From the NCBI GenBank assembly GCA_041391505.1, contig JAWKNW010000002.1, positions 1 through 64,000 of the forward strand: 64,000 nt of DNA, read 5' to 3'. Positions 16,402 through 26,625 of this stretch are shown piece by piece. A model generated the notes under the pieces. That model was not told the DNA's origin. It ran no database searches and saw only the letters and a program-made list of their open reading frames with translations. The stretch's first letter is position 1. Every line of letters begins with the position of its first letter. The stretch comes from Rhodothermales bacterium. Its GTDB lineage: Bacteria; Bacteroidota; Rhodothermia; Rhodothermales; JAHQVL01. Made by a program: the position numbers and the translations under genes.

Positions 16402-19400
16402 TCAGCGAACCCGCACCGTCGCGCGGGTTTCGGCGTTCGAGCCGGCCTGGATGCGCACGATATACAGCCCGCTGGCCGCCGGCGTGCCCGACGTGGTGCG
16501 CCCGTCCCAGATGACGCTGTGCCGGCCGGCGGGGCGCTCCTCGCCCGCCAGCAACACCGCCACGCGGGCGCCGAGGGCGTTGTAGACTTCGAGCGTCACG
16601 CGTTCCGACGCGGGCAGATCGAACGGGATCGTCGTCGCGGCCTGGAACGGGTTGGGGAAGTTCTGCCCGAGCTGGAAGGTCGTGGGCAGATCGACGGGCT
16701 GCTGCGTGGCGAGGAACGCCGGCGTGCCGACCGCGATCCGGAGCCGGCGGGGCGCATCGGGGCTCGCCGAGGCCAGCGTATAACCCGGCTCCGACCGGAG
16801 ATCGATCGTCTGCCCGAGCGTCTCGTCGATCAGTCGGATCCCGAATTCCGCCGGCACCGCATCCAGCCCCTCAAAGGCCAGGTCTACCGGCTGGTGCGTC
16901 GTCCCGTACGCCTCGATCGACCACACCAGCCCCTCCTCCGCCGGCGGACGCGCGTCCACCCGGTAGCGGCCAGGCAGGCCGGGCCGGGCCGGCTGGACCA
17001 CATCGACCCCGACATACGCGCCCAGGCGAGGCGGCGTCGGACGGTCATGCGCATCCCATTCGGGCGTAGCACCTTCCCGTACCTGCAGCTCGGTGCTCGC
17101 ATCGTTCACCGCCCCGCTGGACGCCACGATGCGGATGCCCCAGGCCGTCGAATCCTCCTGCGCCGCCTGGACGGACGCGGAGCCGATGTGCGGATCAAAC
17201 AGCAGCACGTCGGCCTGGTCGACATACAGCGCGTACCCCTGGTACGGCCGGAGGGAGTCGGCCACGGGCCGCGTATAATCGCGGACGTCGCGGATGGGCC
17301 GGCCCGACGCGAGCGCGAGGTTGCCCACCGGCAGGGAAAACGCGAACGGATTGCCGATGAGGCTCCAGCCCGCCGGCACCTCCAGGGCGAACGGTTCGTG
17401 GATCGCCTCGGTGAGGCCGGCGCCCATGTCAAACTCCGGCGCGCCCGTGAACGATATCAGCCAGTAGCCGCGACCGGGTTCGAGCGCCTCGATGGCCCGG
17501 AACTCCGTCAGCGTCGAGTCCGCGCCCGGGGCCTGATGCGCCTCGAAAAAGCGCCATTTTTTCGGGTCATAGGCGTCAAAATCGTCGACCAGGTGGGCCG
17601 CCGGCGCGCGGTCGTCCAGTTCGAGGGGGAATGAGATGATCCGGTACGTCAGCCCGGGCAGTGCCTGACGGGACCGCAAGCCGTCGACGCGGACGCGCAG
17701 CGACTGCGTCAGCACGTCGCTCGGCGGCACAAAGTCGCTCCGCGTCGTGCGGCCGGTGGCGCTGATGAAATATTCGATGCCGCGTTCGGTGACCTCGCCG
17801 GCGGGGATCTGGTACGCGTAGGCGGACGGCTCGCCCGAGGGCTGCATGGCGACGCTCCGGTAGGCCGTCTCGCCGCCATTGCGATAATAGAGATCGACCG
17901 TGTCGATGCTGAACCGGCCATCGACCGGCCGGCTGGCCTCGTCGACCACCACGGCGTCGATCGTATAGGGCGAACGCGCCTGCGCGACGGCCGGCTCGGA
18001 GGCTACGTACAGCGGCGCGAGGAGCGTCGTCACGGTCACCTCGAGCGTATCCACGGCGCTACCGCTGAAAGCATCGGCCGCCTGGACGGCGATGCGCGCG
18101 ATACCCGGCCGTTGCGGAAATACGTTCAGGGTGTCGCCGGCCAGCGCCACGGAGGCGGCGGCATAGGACAGGCTGTCGGATGCAAACGCGAGCGGGTCGC
18201 CGTCCGGGTCGATAAAGATGTCATCGAGCGCGATCCGCAGCGGCGGGTCGCCCAGCACGAGCGTCATCGGCTCGAAGCCCGTCGTGCGGATGCGGGGCCG
18301 GGCGTTCACCGCATAGGTGCGCTGCTCGCTCTCGGCCAGGATGTCGCCGGCGCCGTCGGCGGCGGTGAGGAAAAAGGTGACGACGTCGAGTTCCGCCTGA
18401 GGGGGCAGCACGGCGACGTAGGTGGAGCGATCCGCCGCCGCGGCGACCGCATCGCCGGCCTGCCCGAGGGCGGCGAGCTGCGCGGCCGTCGCCGGCACCA
18501 TCGGGAGCGGGGGCTGGAGCGCCTCGTTCAGCCGCCAGTTGAGCAGCACGGTTTCCATGAGGGCGAGGTCCGCCGGGTCGGCATTGAACGTGCCCGATAC
18601 GAGCACGCTGCTGCGCACGTTGGGCACGGCCGGCGAGAACGACGGCGTCACGGGAATGCCTGGCTGGCCGCCGGCGATGTTGGAGGAAGCCACCTCCTGG
18701 CCGCCGCGCTCGGCCGCGATTCGGTAAAAATAGACGCGGCCGTTTTCGAGCGGCTCGTCGACGAACGTCGTATCCGACCAGCCCTCCGCGAGATCGACCC
18801 AGTCGGCGCCGTCGGCCCGGTCGGTGCGGAGTACCCGGTACGAATCGAACAGGCCCTGCGGCGGCTCCCAGGTGAGGATCAGGCGCCGGCTTCGTGGCGA
18901 CAGCGACAGCCGGAAGTCGTCCAGATTGAGCACCCGGTACAGCCGATCGCCGCTGCGCACCGTGTTGCCGAGCAGGTCGCCGGCCGAAACGGCGAACCGG
19001 ATGGTATCGCCCGGAGCGGCCGGCGGAATGAGGGCCGCGAAGGTCGAGTCGGTCAGCGGCTGCATCACCACGGTGCTGTCGCTCTCGCCGCCGACCGCGC
19101 GCCAGAGCAGCCGCACGGACGCCGCGTCGAGGTTCGCATCCTGATCGACGATGGTCGCGATGACCTCCACGGACTCCGTCGAACGGGGCGGGTCGGGCGC
19201 GGCGACGAGGTCGACAATCACCGGCGCGACGATGCGCGGCGTGGCGCTGGCCCGGTCGGACGGCCCGCTGGCGCCGAGGGCGTTGACGGCTTCGACCCAG
19301 TACGTGTAGGTGGTGTCGTTCACGACCGACGTATCGCGGTAGGCCGTCGATACGATCCCGGGCAGGACGAGGGTATCCGACGCTGACGAGCGGGTGCGGA

Positions 19401-22209
19401 AGAGCGTGTAGGACGCCGCCCACTGCGCCGGCTGCCACGTCAGATCGACTCGCCGGTCGCGTGCTATGGCTGTCAGACCGGTCGGCACATCCGGCACCGC
19501 CGGGATGGCGGCGCCGATCTGGTTCGAGAAGGCGCCGTTGCGATCCGCGACGCGGTAGTAGTAGGTCTGGTTGCGGATGACCGTGGTATCGCGATACACG
19601 AGACCGGCCAGGCCGGTCACGAGGATGTCCGCCGGTGTGAGCGCGCTGTCGGCGCGCGCGTCGAGTGTGCGGTACAGGGTGAACGGCGCGCCGCCGTTAT
19701 CCGTCCACGAAAGGAGCACGGACGGGGCGATGGCGTCGACGCGGGCCAGCAGGGCGATGGCGCCCGGCTCCAGCACCGTCACGAGGAACGACGTCGACAC
19801 GGCCGGATGCAACCCGTCCGTCGCGGCGAGCGTAACGCGCGCCGTGTCTGCGCGGAGCGGGGCGACGCGCACGGTCCGGGCCAGCGAATCGAGGGTCACC
19901 TCCACGGCATCCGAGCTGGCCGCGACACTGAAGTCGAGCGGATCGCCTTCGGGGTCGGCAAACAGGGTATCCAGCCCGATGACGTAGGGCGGCGCGTCGA
20001 CGAAGAGGGTGGTATCGGGGACGAGGCCGATCACGGCCGGCGGCAAATTCCGGAACGGCGTCGCCTCCGCCGGCTCCGACGGGGCGCTTTCGCCAACACG
20101 ATTCGATGCAGTGACCCAGTAGCGGTAGGTCGTGCCATTTTCAACCGCCGTATCGACGTACGCCGTATCCGCCAGGCCGGTCACGCGGAGGGTATCCAGC
20201 GCCGGCGACGTGCGGTACAGGCTGTAGGTGTCGGCCCCGGGGGCGGTCCGCCAGAGGAGGTCGACCACGCTGTCGCCGGCCCGCGCGGTCAGGCCGGTCG
20301 GCGCGGGAGGAACATCCGGCACCGCCACGCCCGCTTCGTTCGAGAACGCCCCGGTGGCCGATCGGACGCGGTAGAAATAGGCGGCGCCGCGCGTCAGGTC
20401 CGCATCGACGTACACCGTGTCGGACAAATTGGCCTGCAGGATATCGTCCGCTGTCAGCGCCGTGCTGTCGGCAGGGGCTCCCGTGCGATAGAGCGTGTAC
20501 GGTCCGGCGCCCGCCGGCGACCAGGTCAGCGTGATCTCGGCGGCGAGCGTGTCGAGACGGGCGCTCAGCAAGACCTCGGGCGGCGCGCCGACGCGGTAGC
20601 CGAGCGTATCGCCGGCCGCCGCATGGCCCTTCGCATCGACGGCGCGCACCGTGAACGCGACGGTATCGCCGGCGGCCTGCGGAGGAATCGTACCCACGAA
20701 CGGCGCTCCGGCCCTCATCGTGACGGGATCCTGTGGCACGTCGTTCAGCCACCAGACGACCTGCACCGAGTCGGCCACGAGATTCCCGTCCGGATCCGAA
20801 ACGACCGCCTCGACCCGCACGGCATCGAGGGCCGACGGCGCGAGCGGCGCGAACGTCAGGCCCGCAACCACAGGCGGAACGGCTTGCGGCGTCACGATCG
20901 CCGGCGCGGAGCGCGGACTCTCCTGCTCGCCCGACACGGCGCTCACCTCGTAGGTGTAGGCGACGCCGTTGACCAGGCCGGCATCCACAAAAACCGTATC
21001 CGGTGTCTCGCCCACCAGCACGTTCTCCCGGTAGACACGATAGGCCTCGGCATCCGCAACCGGTCCCCATCCGATGCGCGCCTCGCCGTCGCCGGCAGCG
21101 GCGGCGGCAATGACCGGGGCCGGCAGGGGCGGCGTCGCGATCGTGGCGAGCAGCGCATTCGAGGGCGCGCTTTCGGTCGCGGCGTCGGTGGCCGTCACCG
21201 TGTAGCTGTACGTCCCGTCCGCCAGGCCGGCGTCGACATAGCCGAGCGCGCCGGTCGAGGCGATCAGCGCGCCGTCGCGGTACACGTTGTACCCCGTCGC
21301 GCCGGCGGAGGCCGTCCACGCCAGCGAGACATCGCGGCCGGCGACGTCGGCCGACAGCAGCGTCGGCGCGATCAGGCCGGAGCCTCCCGGGACGGCGCTC
21401 GCCTCGCCGGAAAACGCGCCCCGGATCGTCAGCGTCGAGGCGTCGACACGGACGCCGTCGGCGAGGGACAGCACGCGGTAGAAATAGGTCTCTCCGGCCG
21501 AGACGGCGGCATCCCGGTACGCGGGGGCCGTCGTCGTCGCGAGCAGATCGGCTTCGGCGGGCTCGCCCGGCAGCGTCGAGGCGGTCGTTCGGTAGATGGC
21601 GTAGGTATCCGCGCCGGCAGCCGCATCCCACGTCAGCTCGATGGCGCCGGCGGCCGGCGAGGCGGCCAATCCGTCCGGGGCGGCGGGGACGACGTTGAAC
21701 GAACCGTCGTTCGTGACGGTATCGATGCGCCGGAGCACCCCGCCGATGAAGATGTGGTCGAGCAGTTCGAAGGCGACCTCCACCTGGGCGGCGTCATCGA
21801 CCAGGCCCAGATCGAACGCCGGCCTGAACACATGCTCCTGCGGCGTCGATATCGCCTCATCCTTGGTGGTGGCGAGCAGGACCCGCTGGTCGGGCTGCGC
21901 GACGCCATTCACCCACCAGCGCATCGACACGCCGTCGTCTTCGCCGTCCTTGAAGTCGCTGTTGTTCGTGACGCGGAGCGCCAGCGTCAGGGCGGCGCCC
22001 GCTTCCGGGCCCACCGGATCGAGGTACAGCGAGTCGATCGTGGGGCATCCCGAGCCGTTGCCTCCGTTGCTCTGGACGCACACCGATTCCGTCCACCGCA
22101 GATCCGTCTGCGCCGCGACGGGCCGCGCGCCGACACCCAGCGCTGCCAGGACGAGCATGAGCCCGAAAAGCCTATGTACGAGCGTTTTTCGCATCGCGCG
22201 CGCCGGCAT
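16402..22209 (-). CDS. Giant fibronectin type III protein with T9SS C-terminal sorting domain
   Basis: 1935 aa. A signal peptide (MRKTLVHRLFGLMLVLAALG... ending VAAQ) is followed by about eight fibronectin-III-like modules, recognisable by repeats such as APDGLAASPAAGAIELTW, APTGLTARAGDSVVDLLW, and the recurring YxLYRT and YVDTAV...YRYWVTA. Two cadherin-like segments are interspersed (DPEGDPLDFSVAASS and DPDGDPLAFASDS). The C-terminus is a typical T9SS sorting domain: FQLGQNFPNPFQAATTIPFD, then EVYNALGARVAVLL, GRHSVIWDGR and ASGLYIVRIQAG. The product is therefore likely displayed on or released from the cell surface. Its ATG overlaps the stop of the upstream coiled-coil gene by one base (TGATG), implying translational coupling in the CHAT/STAND operon. 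Confidence 0.9.
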   Translation of the reverse strand: MPARAMRKTLVHRLFGLMLVLAALGVGARPVAAQTDLRWTESVCVQSNGGNGSGCPTIDSLYLDPVGPEAGAALTLALRVTNNSDFKDGEDDGVSMRWWVNGVAQPDQRVLLATTKDEAISTPQEHVFRPAFDLGLVDDAAQVEVAFELLDHIFIGGVLRRIDTVTNDGSFNVVPAAPDGLAASPAAGAIELTWDAAAGADTYAIYRTTASTLPGEPAEADLLATTTAPAYRDAAVSAGETYFYRVLSLADGVRVDASTLTIRGAFSGEASAVPGGSGLIAPTLLSADVAGRDVSLAWTASAGATGYNVYRDGALIASTGALGYVDAGLADGTYSYTVTATDAATESAPSNALLATIATPPLPAPVIAAAAAGDGEARIGWGPVADAEAYRVYRENVLVGETPDTVFVDAGLVNGVAYTYEVSAVSGEQESPRSAPAIVTPQAVPPVVAGLTFAPLAPSALDAVRVEAVVSDPDGNLVADSVQVVWWLNDVPQDPVTMRAGAPFVGTIPPQAAGDTVAFTVRAVDAKGHAAAGDTLGYRVGAPPEVLLSARLDTLAAEITLTWSPAGAGPYTLYRTGAPADSTALTADDILQANLSDTVYVDADLTRGAAYFYRVRSATGAFSNEAGVAVPDVPPAPTGLTARAGDSVVDLLWRTAPGADTYSLYRTSPALDTLRVTGLADTAYVDTAVENGTTYRYWVTASNRVGESAPSEPAEATPFRNLPPAVIGLVPDTTLFVDAPPYVIGLDTLFADPEGDPLDFSVAASSDAVEVTLDSLARTVRVAPLRADTARVTLAATDGLHPAVSTSFLVTVLEPGAIALLARVDAIAPSVLLSWTDNGGAPFTLYRTLDARADSALTPADILVTGLAGLVYRDTTVIRNQTYYYRVADRNGAFSNQIGAAIPAVPDVPTGLTAIARDRRVDLTWQPAQWAASYTLFRTRSSASDTLVLPGIVSTAYRDTSVVNDTTYTYWVEAVNALGASGPSDRASATPRIVAPVIVDLVAAPDPPRSTESVEVIATIVDQDANLDAASVRLLWRAVGGESDSTVVMQPLTDSTFAALIPPAAPGDTIRFAVSAGDLLGNTVRSGDRLYRVLNLDDFRLSLSPRSRRLILTWEPPQGLFDSYRVLRTDRADGADWVDLAEGWSDTTFVDEPLENGRVYFYRIAAERGGQEVASSNIAGGQPGIPVTPSFSPAVPNVRSSVLVSGTFNADPADLALMETVLLNWRLNEALQPPLPMVPATAAQLAALGQAGDAVAAAADRSTYVAVLPPQAELDVVTFFLTAADGAGDILAESEQRTYAVNARPRIRTTGFEPMTLVLGDPPLRIALDDIFIDPDGDPLAFASDSLSYAAASVALAGDTLNVFPQRPGIARIAVQAADAFSGSAVDTLEVTVTTLLAPLYVASEPAVAQARSPYTIDAVVVDEASRPVDGRFSIDTVDLYYRNGGETAYRSVAMQPSGEPSAYAYQIPAGEVTERGIEYFISATGRTTRSDFVPPSDVLTQSLRVRVDGLRSRQALPGLTYRIISFPLELDDRAPAAHLVDDFDAYDPKKWRFFEAHQAPGADSTLTEFRAIEALEPGRGYWLISFTGAPEFDMGAGLTEAIHEPFALEVPAGWSLIGNPFAFSLPVGNLALASGRPIRDVRDYTRPVADSLRPYQGYALYVDQADVLLFDPHIGSASVQAAQEDSTAWGIRIVASSGAVNDASTELQVREGATPEWDAHDRPTPPRLGAYVGVDVVQPARPGLPGRYRVDARPPAEEGLVWSIEAYGTTHQPVDLAFEGLDAVPAEFGIRLIDETLGQTIDLRSEPGYTLASASPDAPRRLRIAVGTPAFLATQQPVDLPTTFQLGQNFPNPFQAATTIPFDLPASERVTLEVYNALGARVAVLLAGEERPAGRHSVIWDGRTTSGTPAASGLYIVRIQAGSNAETRATVRVR

Positions 22210-23171
22210 CAGTTCGTGGGCGAGGGAAAGGCCGGCGGGACGGGCAGCGACTGGTCCTCCGGCGGCTTGACGATCCAGGCGATGGCGCCTCCGATCAGCC
22301 CGGCGCCGACGGCGGCGCCGACGATGCGCCGGCGACGCAGGACCAGTTTATGCTCCGCCGCGCGGGCGGTGGCCTCCGCCAGTTCGGCGCGGGTGAGCGC
22401 CGCGGCAAGCCGTTCCGCCGCCACGGCGGCCGCTTCGTTCGCCTCTTCCCGCTCCGTCTCCGCGGAGGCGAGCAGCCGGCGGGCCCGGTCGGCGCGCGCC
22501 TCGGCCGAATCTGCCTCCGCCTCGGCCAACGACGCCCGCAGGGCGGCATCGGCGCGCAGCGAGTCGGCCCGGCGTGCCTCCTCTTTGGCAAGAAGCGCGA
22601 TCGCGTCGAGCGAGTCGGCCTGCTGCTTGGCGGCGTCCGCCTGTATCCGGGCGAGACGGGCGAGGGAGTCGGCTTCGGCCGCCTGGAGGCTGACCTGTTC
22701 TACCCGCTGCTCGGCCGCGCTGGCCCGGGCGGCCTGGACCTCGGCCAGCGCAACGGCTTCATCGCGAGCCGCAAAGGCGACAGAGATCTCCTGCTTGGCA
22801 TCCGAGGGTTTGAACAGCTCGAGGTAATAGCGGGAAAACTCGGCCTCGTCCGGTTCGTACAGCGGGTCCAGTTCCCGGATCTTTTCCGCATACTCGCGCG
22901 CCTTGTAGGTGCGCTCCTCCCCGATCCAGGCGAGGGCGAGCAGCTTATAGGCCTCGATCCGCTGCTTTTCGTCGGCGATGTTCTCGGGCGGGCAGGTCTC
23001 GAAGAGTCCGATCACCTCCCGGAACCGGCTGTTGTCATACTGCCGCTGGGCGCGCCAGAGGACCAGTTCGCAATCGCCGCGCCCCTGTGCGCGGGTCGGC
23101 GCCGCGTCCACGAAGGCGGCGAGCATGAGCAGGACGAGCAATGCGTATCGCATATGGGCTACTACGTTCAT
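22209..23171 (-). CDS. Exported TPR-like/coiled-coil protein with C-terminal membrane segment
   Basis: 320 aa. The start at 23171 is chosen because its ATG overlaps the stop of the STAND gene (ATGA); an in-frame ATG lies further downstream at 23153. An N-terminal signal peptide (MRYALLVLLMLAAFVDAAPT) precedes a TPR-like helical part (about 30-110, SRFREVIGLFETCPPENIAD, AYKLLALAWIGEERTYKARE). A long alanine/glutamate/arginine-rich coiled coil follows (about 115-275, ADSLARLARIQADAAKQQAD). Then come RRRR and a glycine-rich hydrophobic segment (IVGAAVGAGLIGGAIAWIV) and a short proline-rich tail. Topology is uncertain, because the arginines on the nominal periplasmic side go against the positive-inside rule. 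No known family recognised. Its position links the cytoplasmic signalling proteins and the surface protein. Confidence 0.8.
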   Translation of the reverse strand: MNVVAHMRYALLVLLMLAAFVDAAPTRAQGRGDCELVLWRAQRQYDNSRFREVIGLFETCPPENIADEKQRIEAYKLLALAWIGEERTYKAREYAEKIRELDPLYEPDEAEFSRYYLELFKPSDAKQEISVAFAARDEAVALAEVQAARASAAEQRVEQVSLQAAEADSLARLARIQADAAKQQADSLDAIALLAKEEARRADSLRADAALRASLAEAEADSAEARADRARRLLASAETEREEANEAAAVAAERLAAALTRAELAEATARAAEHKLVLRRRRIVGAAVGAGLIGGAIAWIVKPPEDQSLPVPPAFPSPTN

Positions 23172-26100
23172 GGCACCGGGCAATCAAAAGCTTTCTGGTA
23201 GGGCACCTGCTGGCTGACATACGTAGCCCAGAAGCTGCGCAGGTCGGTGCCCGGAGACGTGGCGGCGATGGTATGGCAGAGGTCGGTCGCCATCTGGCCC
23301 GGATCGGTGCGCCATACCTGCACCGTGCGATCCTTGCCGCCGGAAACGAGACGCAGCCGGCCGCCGGGGGCTTCGCCGAAGGCCAGCGCATACACCCATT
23401 CCTGATGCCGGCGGAAGACATACGGCCGATCGACTTCCGCCTCGCGGTCGCCTTCCGCGAGCCGCCGCCACAGCGACCGCCTCGTGCTGCCTTCCAGATT
23501 CCACATCATGATGGTGTGCTCCACCCCGCCGTCGCCCGAGGCCAGCCAGTGGCCGTCCGGACTGAAGGCCAGGGCGTTGATCACCGCCGCCGTGCCCGGC
23601 ATCACGCCCAGTTCGCGGGCGTTGCCGTCGATCAGCCAGAGGCGTACGGAGAAATCGTCGCCGCCGGCGGCGAGCAGGGGGTCTGCCGGGCTGAAGGCCA
23701 GCGCATTGATCGGTTCGAGACGGGCGTTCGCCGGCGCGAGTTCGCGCATCTGGGCCGTGCCGCCATCCTGCCAGTCGCGCCATATCCGCACCTTCCCGTC
23801 CTCGCTCCCGGCGCCCAGCACCGCCTTGCCCTCGACCTCGCCGAACGCCACGACGTTGACCCAGTTGGTGTCGATGATGCCGGCCCGCTGGATCTGGGGC
23901 AGCGGCAAGACGACGGGGCGGTCGCCGGGCGAGCGGAGATTCCAGACCAGCACCTCGGCGCGTCGGCCGGCGGAAGCCAGCCACTGGCCATCCGGGCTGT
24001 AGGCGATCGACCACACCTCGCCCGGGCTCTCGATGACGCGCTTCGAGGTCCCGGTGGCCAGATCCCAGATCCGGATCGTGCGGTCGCGGCTGCCGCTGGC
24101 GAGTTCGTCGGGATTGGAGGGGTTCAACGCGACGCCGCGGACCGGGCCGGTATGCAGGTCGAGCAGCCTCGGCCGGGTCGCCGAGGCGAACCGGTCCGCC
24201 GGCCAGACCCCCACGAGGTTCGTGTCGCTTCCCGCGACGATCCATCGGTCGTTGAACGCGATGCTCCGCACCTGGCCGGACATCGGGAGCGGGACCGGAT
24301 CGGGCTCGAGGCCCTGGAAATCCAGCGTGGCGTCGTTGTAGATCTCGCGGAGCGCGTCGTGGACGTTGTCCTGCAGCGCCCCGCCGCTCTGCGTGCTCAG
24401 GAAATAGGCCGCCTGGGCGAGCGCGAGCGCCCGTTCCGACTCGTCGAGCTTATACAACCGCAGCGCGTTATAGGACGAGACGAGCGCCGAGGAGCGGAGC
24501 CGCTCGGTCGCCGTTTCCTGTTTCGATTCGCGGAGCAGCGCGAAGGTCGCGAGGATGCCGACGGCCAGGGCGCCGAGCACCGAAAAGACGACGAGGCGGT
24601 TGCGACGCCGGCGCGACGCCTCCTGCTTGCTCGACTGGAGAAATCCCTGCGCCTTCTCGACCTCCGGATCGTACCGGCTGGCCCATTCGGGCACGAAGCC
24701 CGTGCGCCGCTCGAGGTCCTCGCCGCGGGCGAGTTCGTTGCCGCTCCAGAGGTAGTCCCGCTTCTTTTCCGGCGCCGCATCCACCGACTCGTACCGCCGC
24801 GCGGCGCGCATCAGGTCGATGTACGTCTGTGCGTCGGCGCCCTCGGCCGTCATCCACTGCTTGATGCGGTCCCAGCCCAGCATCAGGCTTTCGTGCGAGA
24901 CCTCCACCCGCGTATCGCCGCGCAGCGCCACGTCGGGAGGAGGCATCAGCAGCGAGTTCTCGGCGGCGCGGAAGGCTTCGACGATGCGCTCGACGTCGGC
25001 CCTCGACACCTGCTCGCCGGTATCGCCCGAAAGCACGTTGGCGATCCGCCAGAGGGTATCGAGCGGCGTCCGGTAGCGCACGCCGCGTCCGTCGTACGTG
25101 AAGCCGGTCAGGCCGCGGAAGACTTTTTCGCACAGCGCGCGGTGGCGGTCCGTCGGCAGCGACGCGTACACGGCCTCGGCGTGCCAGTCGATGGCGCGCT
25201 CCATGCCGCCGATCGCTTCGTAGTGGCGGAGCGCGATCGGTCCCTGGCCACCCTTCGCCATCCATTCATCCCACGTGCGGCTCAGCGCATGCTGGAGGAT
25301 GGGCAGATGGGCCGGATCGGCCACGTCGCGCACGAGCTTTTGCAGCACGTCCCGCTCGAACGACGCGCCGGCGATCGCCGCCGGCCCCTTGATCGCCTCC
25401 TCGATCTCCTTCGGAAGCATGCGCGAGACGAGGTAGAGCCCGCTGTTGATGGCGTCCGGCAGCCCCGGATACCGCGCGGCCTCGCCGATAAAATCCGACC
25501 GCATCGTGATGCAGACGTAGACCGGGTGCCGCCATTGCCGGGTGACGCCGAGGAGCAGGCGGACGAACTGCTGCTTGTCGGCGATGCCCTGCTCGGCCTC
25601 GACGGCGCTCTCCCAGGCATTGCGCGGGAAGAGCTCCTCGAACTGGTCGACGATCACGAGGAGGTTGTCCCGCGGCGTCTTCGGCTCGTCCGGCCGGTCG
25701 GACGACGCTTCCGCGCGGTCGGCCGGCTGGAGTTCTTCATAGAGCTGGATCAGGTTGAGCAGCGGTTCGTGGCCGGCTTCGCCCGCCCTCAGCCGCGCCT
25801 CGATGGCGCCGGCGTCGGTCTTGTCTTCCCCGTAGGTCCGTCCGATCGAGCGCGCCAGGTTGCCGATGGGATCCTCCTGCGGGCGCATGTAGGCGACGTG
25901 CCAGAACGGCCCGGCATCCGCCATGTAGCCGCCGTGCAGCGCCGGCAGCATGCCCGACGTGACCAGCGACGACTTCCCGCTGCCGGAGACGCCCAGCACC
26001 GAGAGAAAACGGGTTTCGGCCAGCTTGGCCGTCATCGCGTCGATGTGGCGGTCCCGCCCGAAAAAGAAGTGCTCCTCCCCGCTGCGCGCTTCGCAAGGCG

Positions 26101-26614
26101 CCTCGGCAACCCGCCGGCGATACGGGCGGAGCCCGGGATACGGCTTGACCTGCAGGGCGGAGGACCGCTCCGTGTCCGTTTCGATCTGGTGGACAAACGC
26201 GTCGAGCAGGGCGTCTTCGTGGCCGGCGCTCGCGTCGATCACATTCGCCTCCATCCGCTTGAGGCAGGCCTTGTCGTCGTTGATCACCCCGTGCAGATAG
26301 GTCGCATAGGCGCGCAACGGCCGGGCGCGGAGATAGCCCGAGGCCTTCTTGATGGCGATGTCCTTGCTGTATCGCCAGTCGTCGTTGCCCTCGCCATAAA
26401 AAAGCAGCACGGCGTCGCAGGCCTTCAGCAGGGTCTGCTCGGCTTCGCGGAGCTGGTTGGGCGTCCCGTTGAACAGGGGCGTCTCCACATCCAGATCGTG
26501 CTTCCGGAGGTATTTGTAGATCGGGATGATCTGCTTCCGATCCGTTTCGAGGCAGATCAGATAGACCATCTTTCGTTCACGATGTGGGTGGTCGGCAACC
26601 GTATCCGTGGGCAT
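23168..26614 (-). CDS. TIR-like / STAND NTPase / transmembrane / WD40 protein
   Basis: 1148 aa. Domains in order: TIR-like alpha/beta domain (about 16-148: MVYLICLETDRKQIIPIYKY, REAEQTLLKACDAVLLFYGE); the nSTAND1-type lead-in VKPYPGLRPY...EEHFFFGRD (157-188); P-loop GVSGSGKSS (208-216); Walker B NLLVIVDQFEELF (317-329) and the helical STAND region to about 650; an arginine-flanked membrane helix near 671-695 (RRRRNRLVVFSVLGALAVGI); and a C-terminal WD40 propeller of about seven repeats (LASGSRDRTIRIWDLATG, LVSGGKDRTVQVW). The positive-inside rule puts the NTPase in the cytoplasm and the propeller outside. STAND proteins are ligand-gated oligomerising switches. The gene lies 11 bp after the CHAT gene. 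An alternative start is Met16 at 26569, just before the TIR-like domain. Confidence 0.9.
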   Translation of the reverse strand: MPTDTVADHPHRERKMVYLICLETDRKQIIPIYKYLRKHDLDVETPLFNGTPNQLREAEQTLLKACDAVLLFYGEGNDDWRYSKDIAIKKASGYLRARPLRAYATYLHGVINDDKACLKRMEANVIDASAGHEDALLDAFVHQIETDTERSSALQVKPYPGLRPYRRRVAEAPCEARSGEEHFFFGRDRHIDAMTAKLAETRFLSVLGVSGSGKSSLVTSGMLPALHGGYMADAGPFWHVAYMRPQEDPIGNLARSIGRTYGEDKTDAGAIEARLRAGEAGHEPLLNLIQLYEELQPADRAEASSDRPDEPKTPRDNLLVIVDQFEELFPRNAWESAVEAEQGIADKQQFVRLLLGVTRQWRHPVYVCITMRSDFIGEAARYPGLPDAINSGLYLVSRMLPKEIEEAIKGPAAIAGASFERDVLQKLVRDVADPAHLPILQHALSRTWDEWMAKGGQGPIALRHYEAIGGMERAIDWHAEAVYASLPTDRHRALCEKVFRGLTGFTYDGRGVRYRTPLDTLWRIANVLSGDTGEQVSRADVERIVEAFRAAENSLLMPPPDVALRGDTRVEVSHESLMLGWDRIKQWMTAEGADAQTYIDLMRAARRYESVDAAPEKKRDYLWSGNELARGEDLERRTGFVPEWASRYDPEVEKAQGFLQSSKQEASRRRRNRLVVFSVLGALAVGILATFALLRESKQETATERLRSSALVSSYNALRLYKLDESERALALAQAAYFLSTQSGGALQDNVHDALREIYNDATLDFQGLEPDPVPLPMSGQVRSIAFNDRWIVAGSDTNLVGVWPADRFASATRPRLLDLHTGPVRGVALNPSNPDELASGSRDRTIRIWDLATGTSKRVIESPGEVWSIAYSPDGQWLASAGRRAEVLVWNLRSPGDRPVVLPLPQIQRAGIIDTNWVNVVAFGEVEGKAVLGAGSEDGKVRIWRDWQDGGTAQMRELAPANARLEPINALAFSPADPLLAAGGDDFSVRLWLIDGNARELGVMPGTAAVINALAFSPDGHWLASGDGGVEHTIMMWNLEGSTRRSLWRRLAEGDREAEVDRPYVFRRHQEWVYALAFGEAPGGRLRLVSGGKDRTVQVWRTDPGQMATDLCHTIAATSPGTDLRSFWATYVSQQVPYQKAFDCPVP

Positions 26615-26625
26615 CGCTGGGGTGA

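Noticed and set aside
19807..22827. 1006-codon open frame on the plus strand opposite the FN3 and coiled-coil genes
   Set aside because: Arginine/glycine/histidine-rich, no domain, no ribosome site; it mirrors genes with clear FN3, T9SS and signal-peptide features on the other strand. A by-product of high GC.
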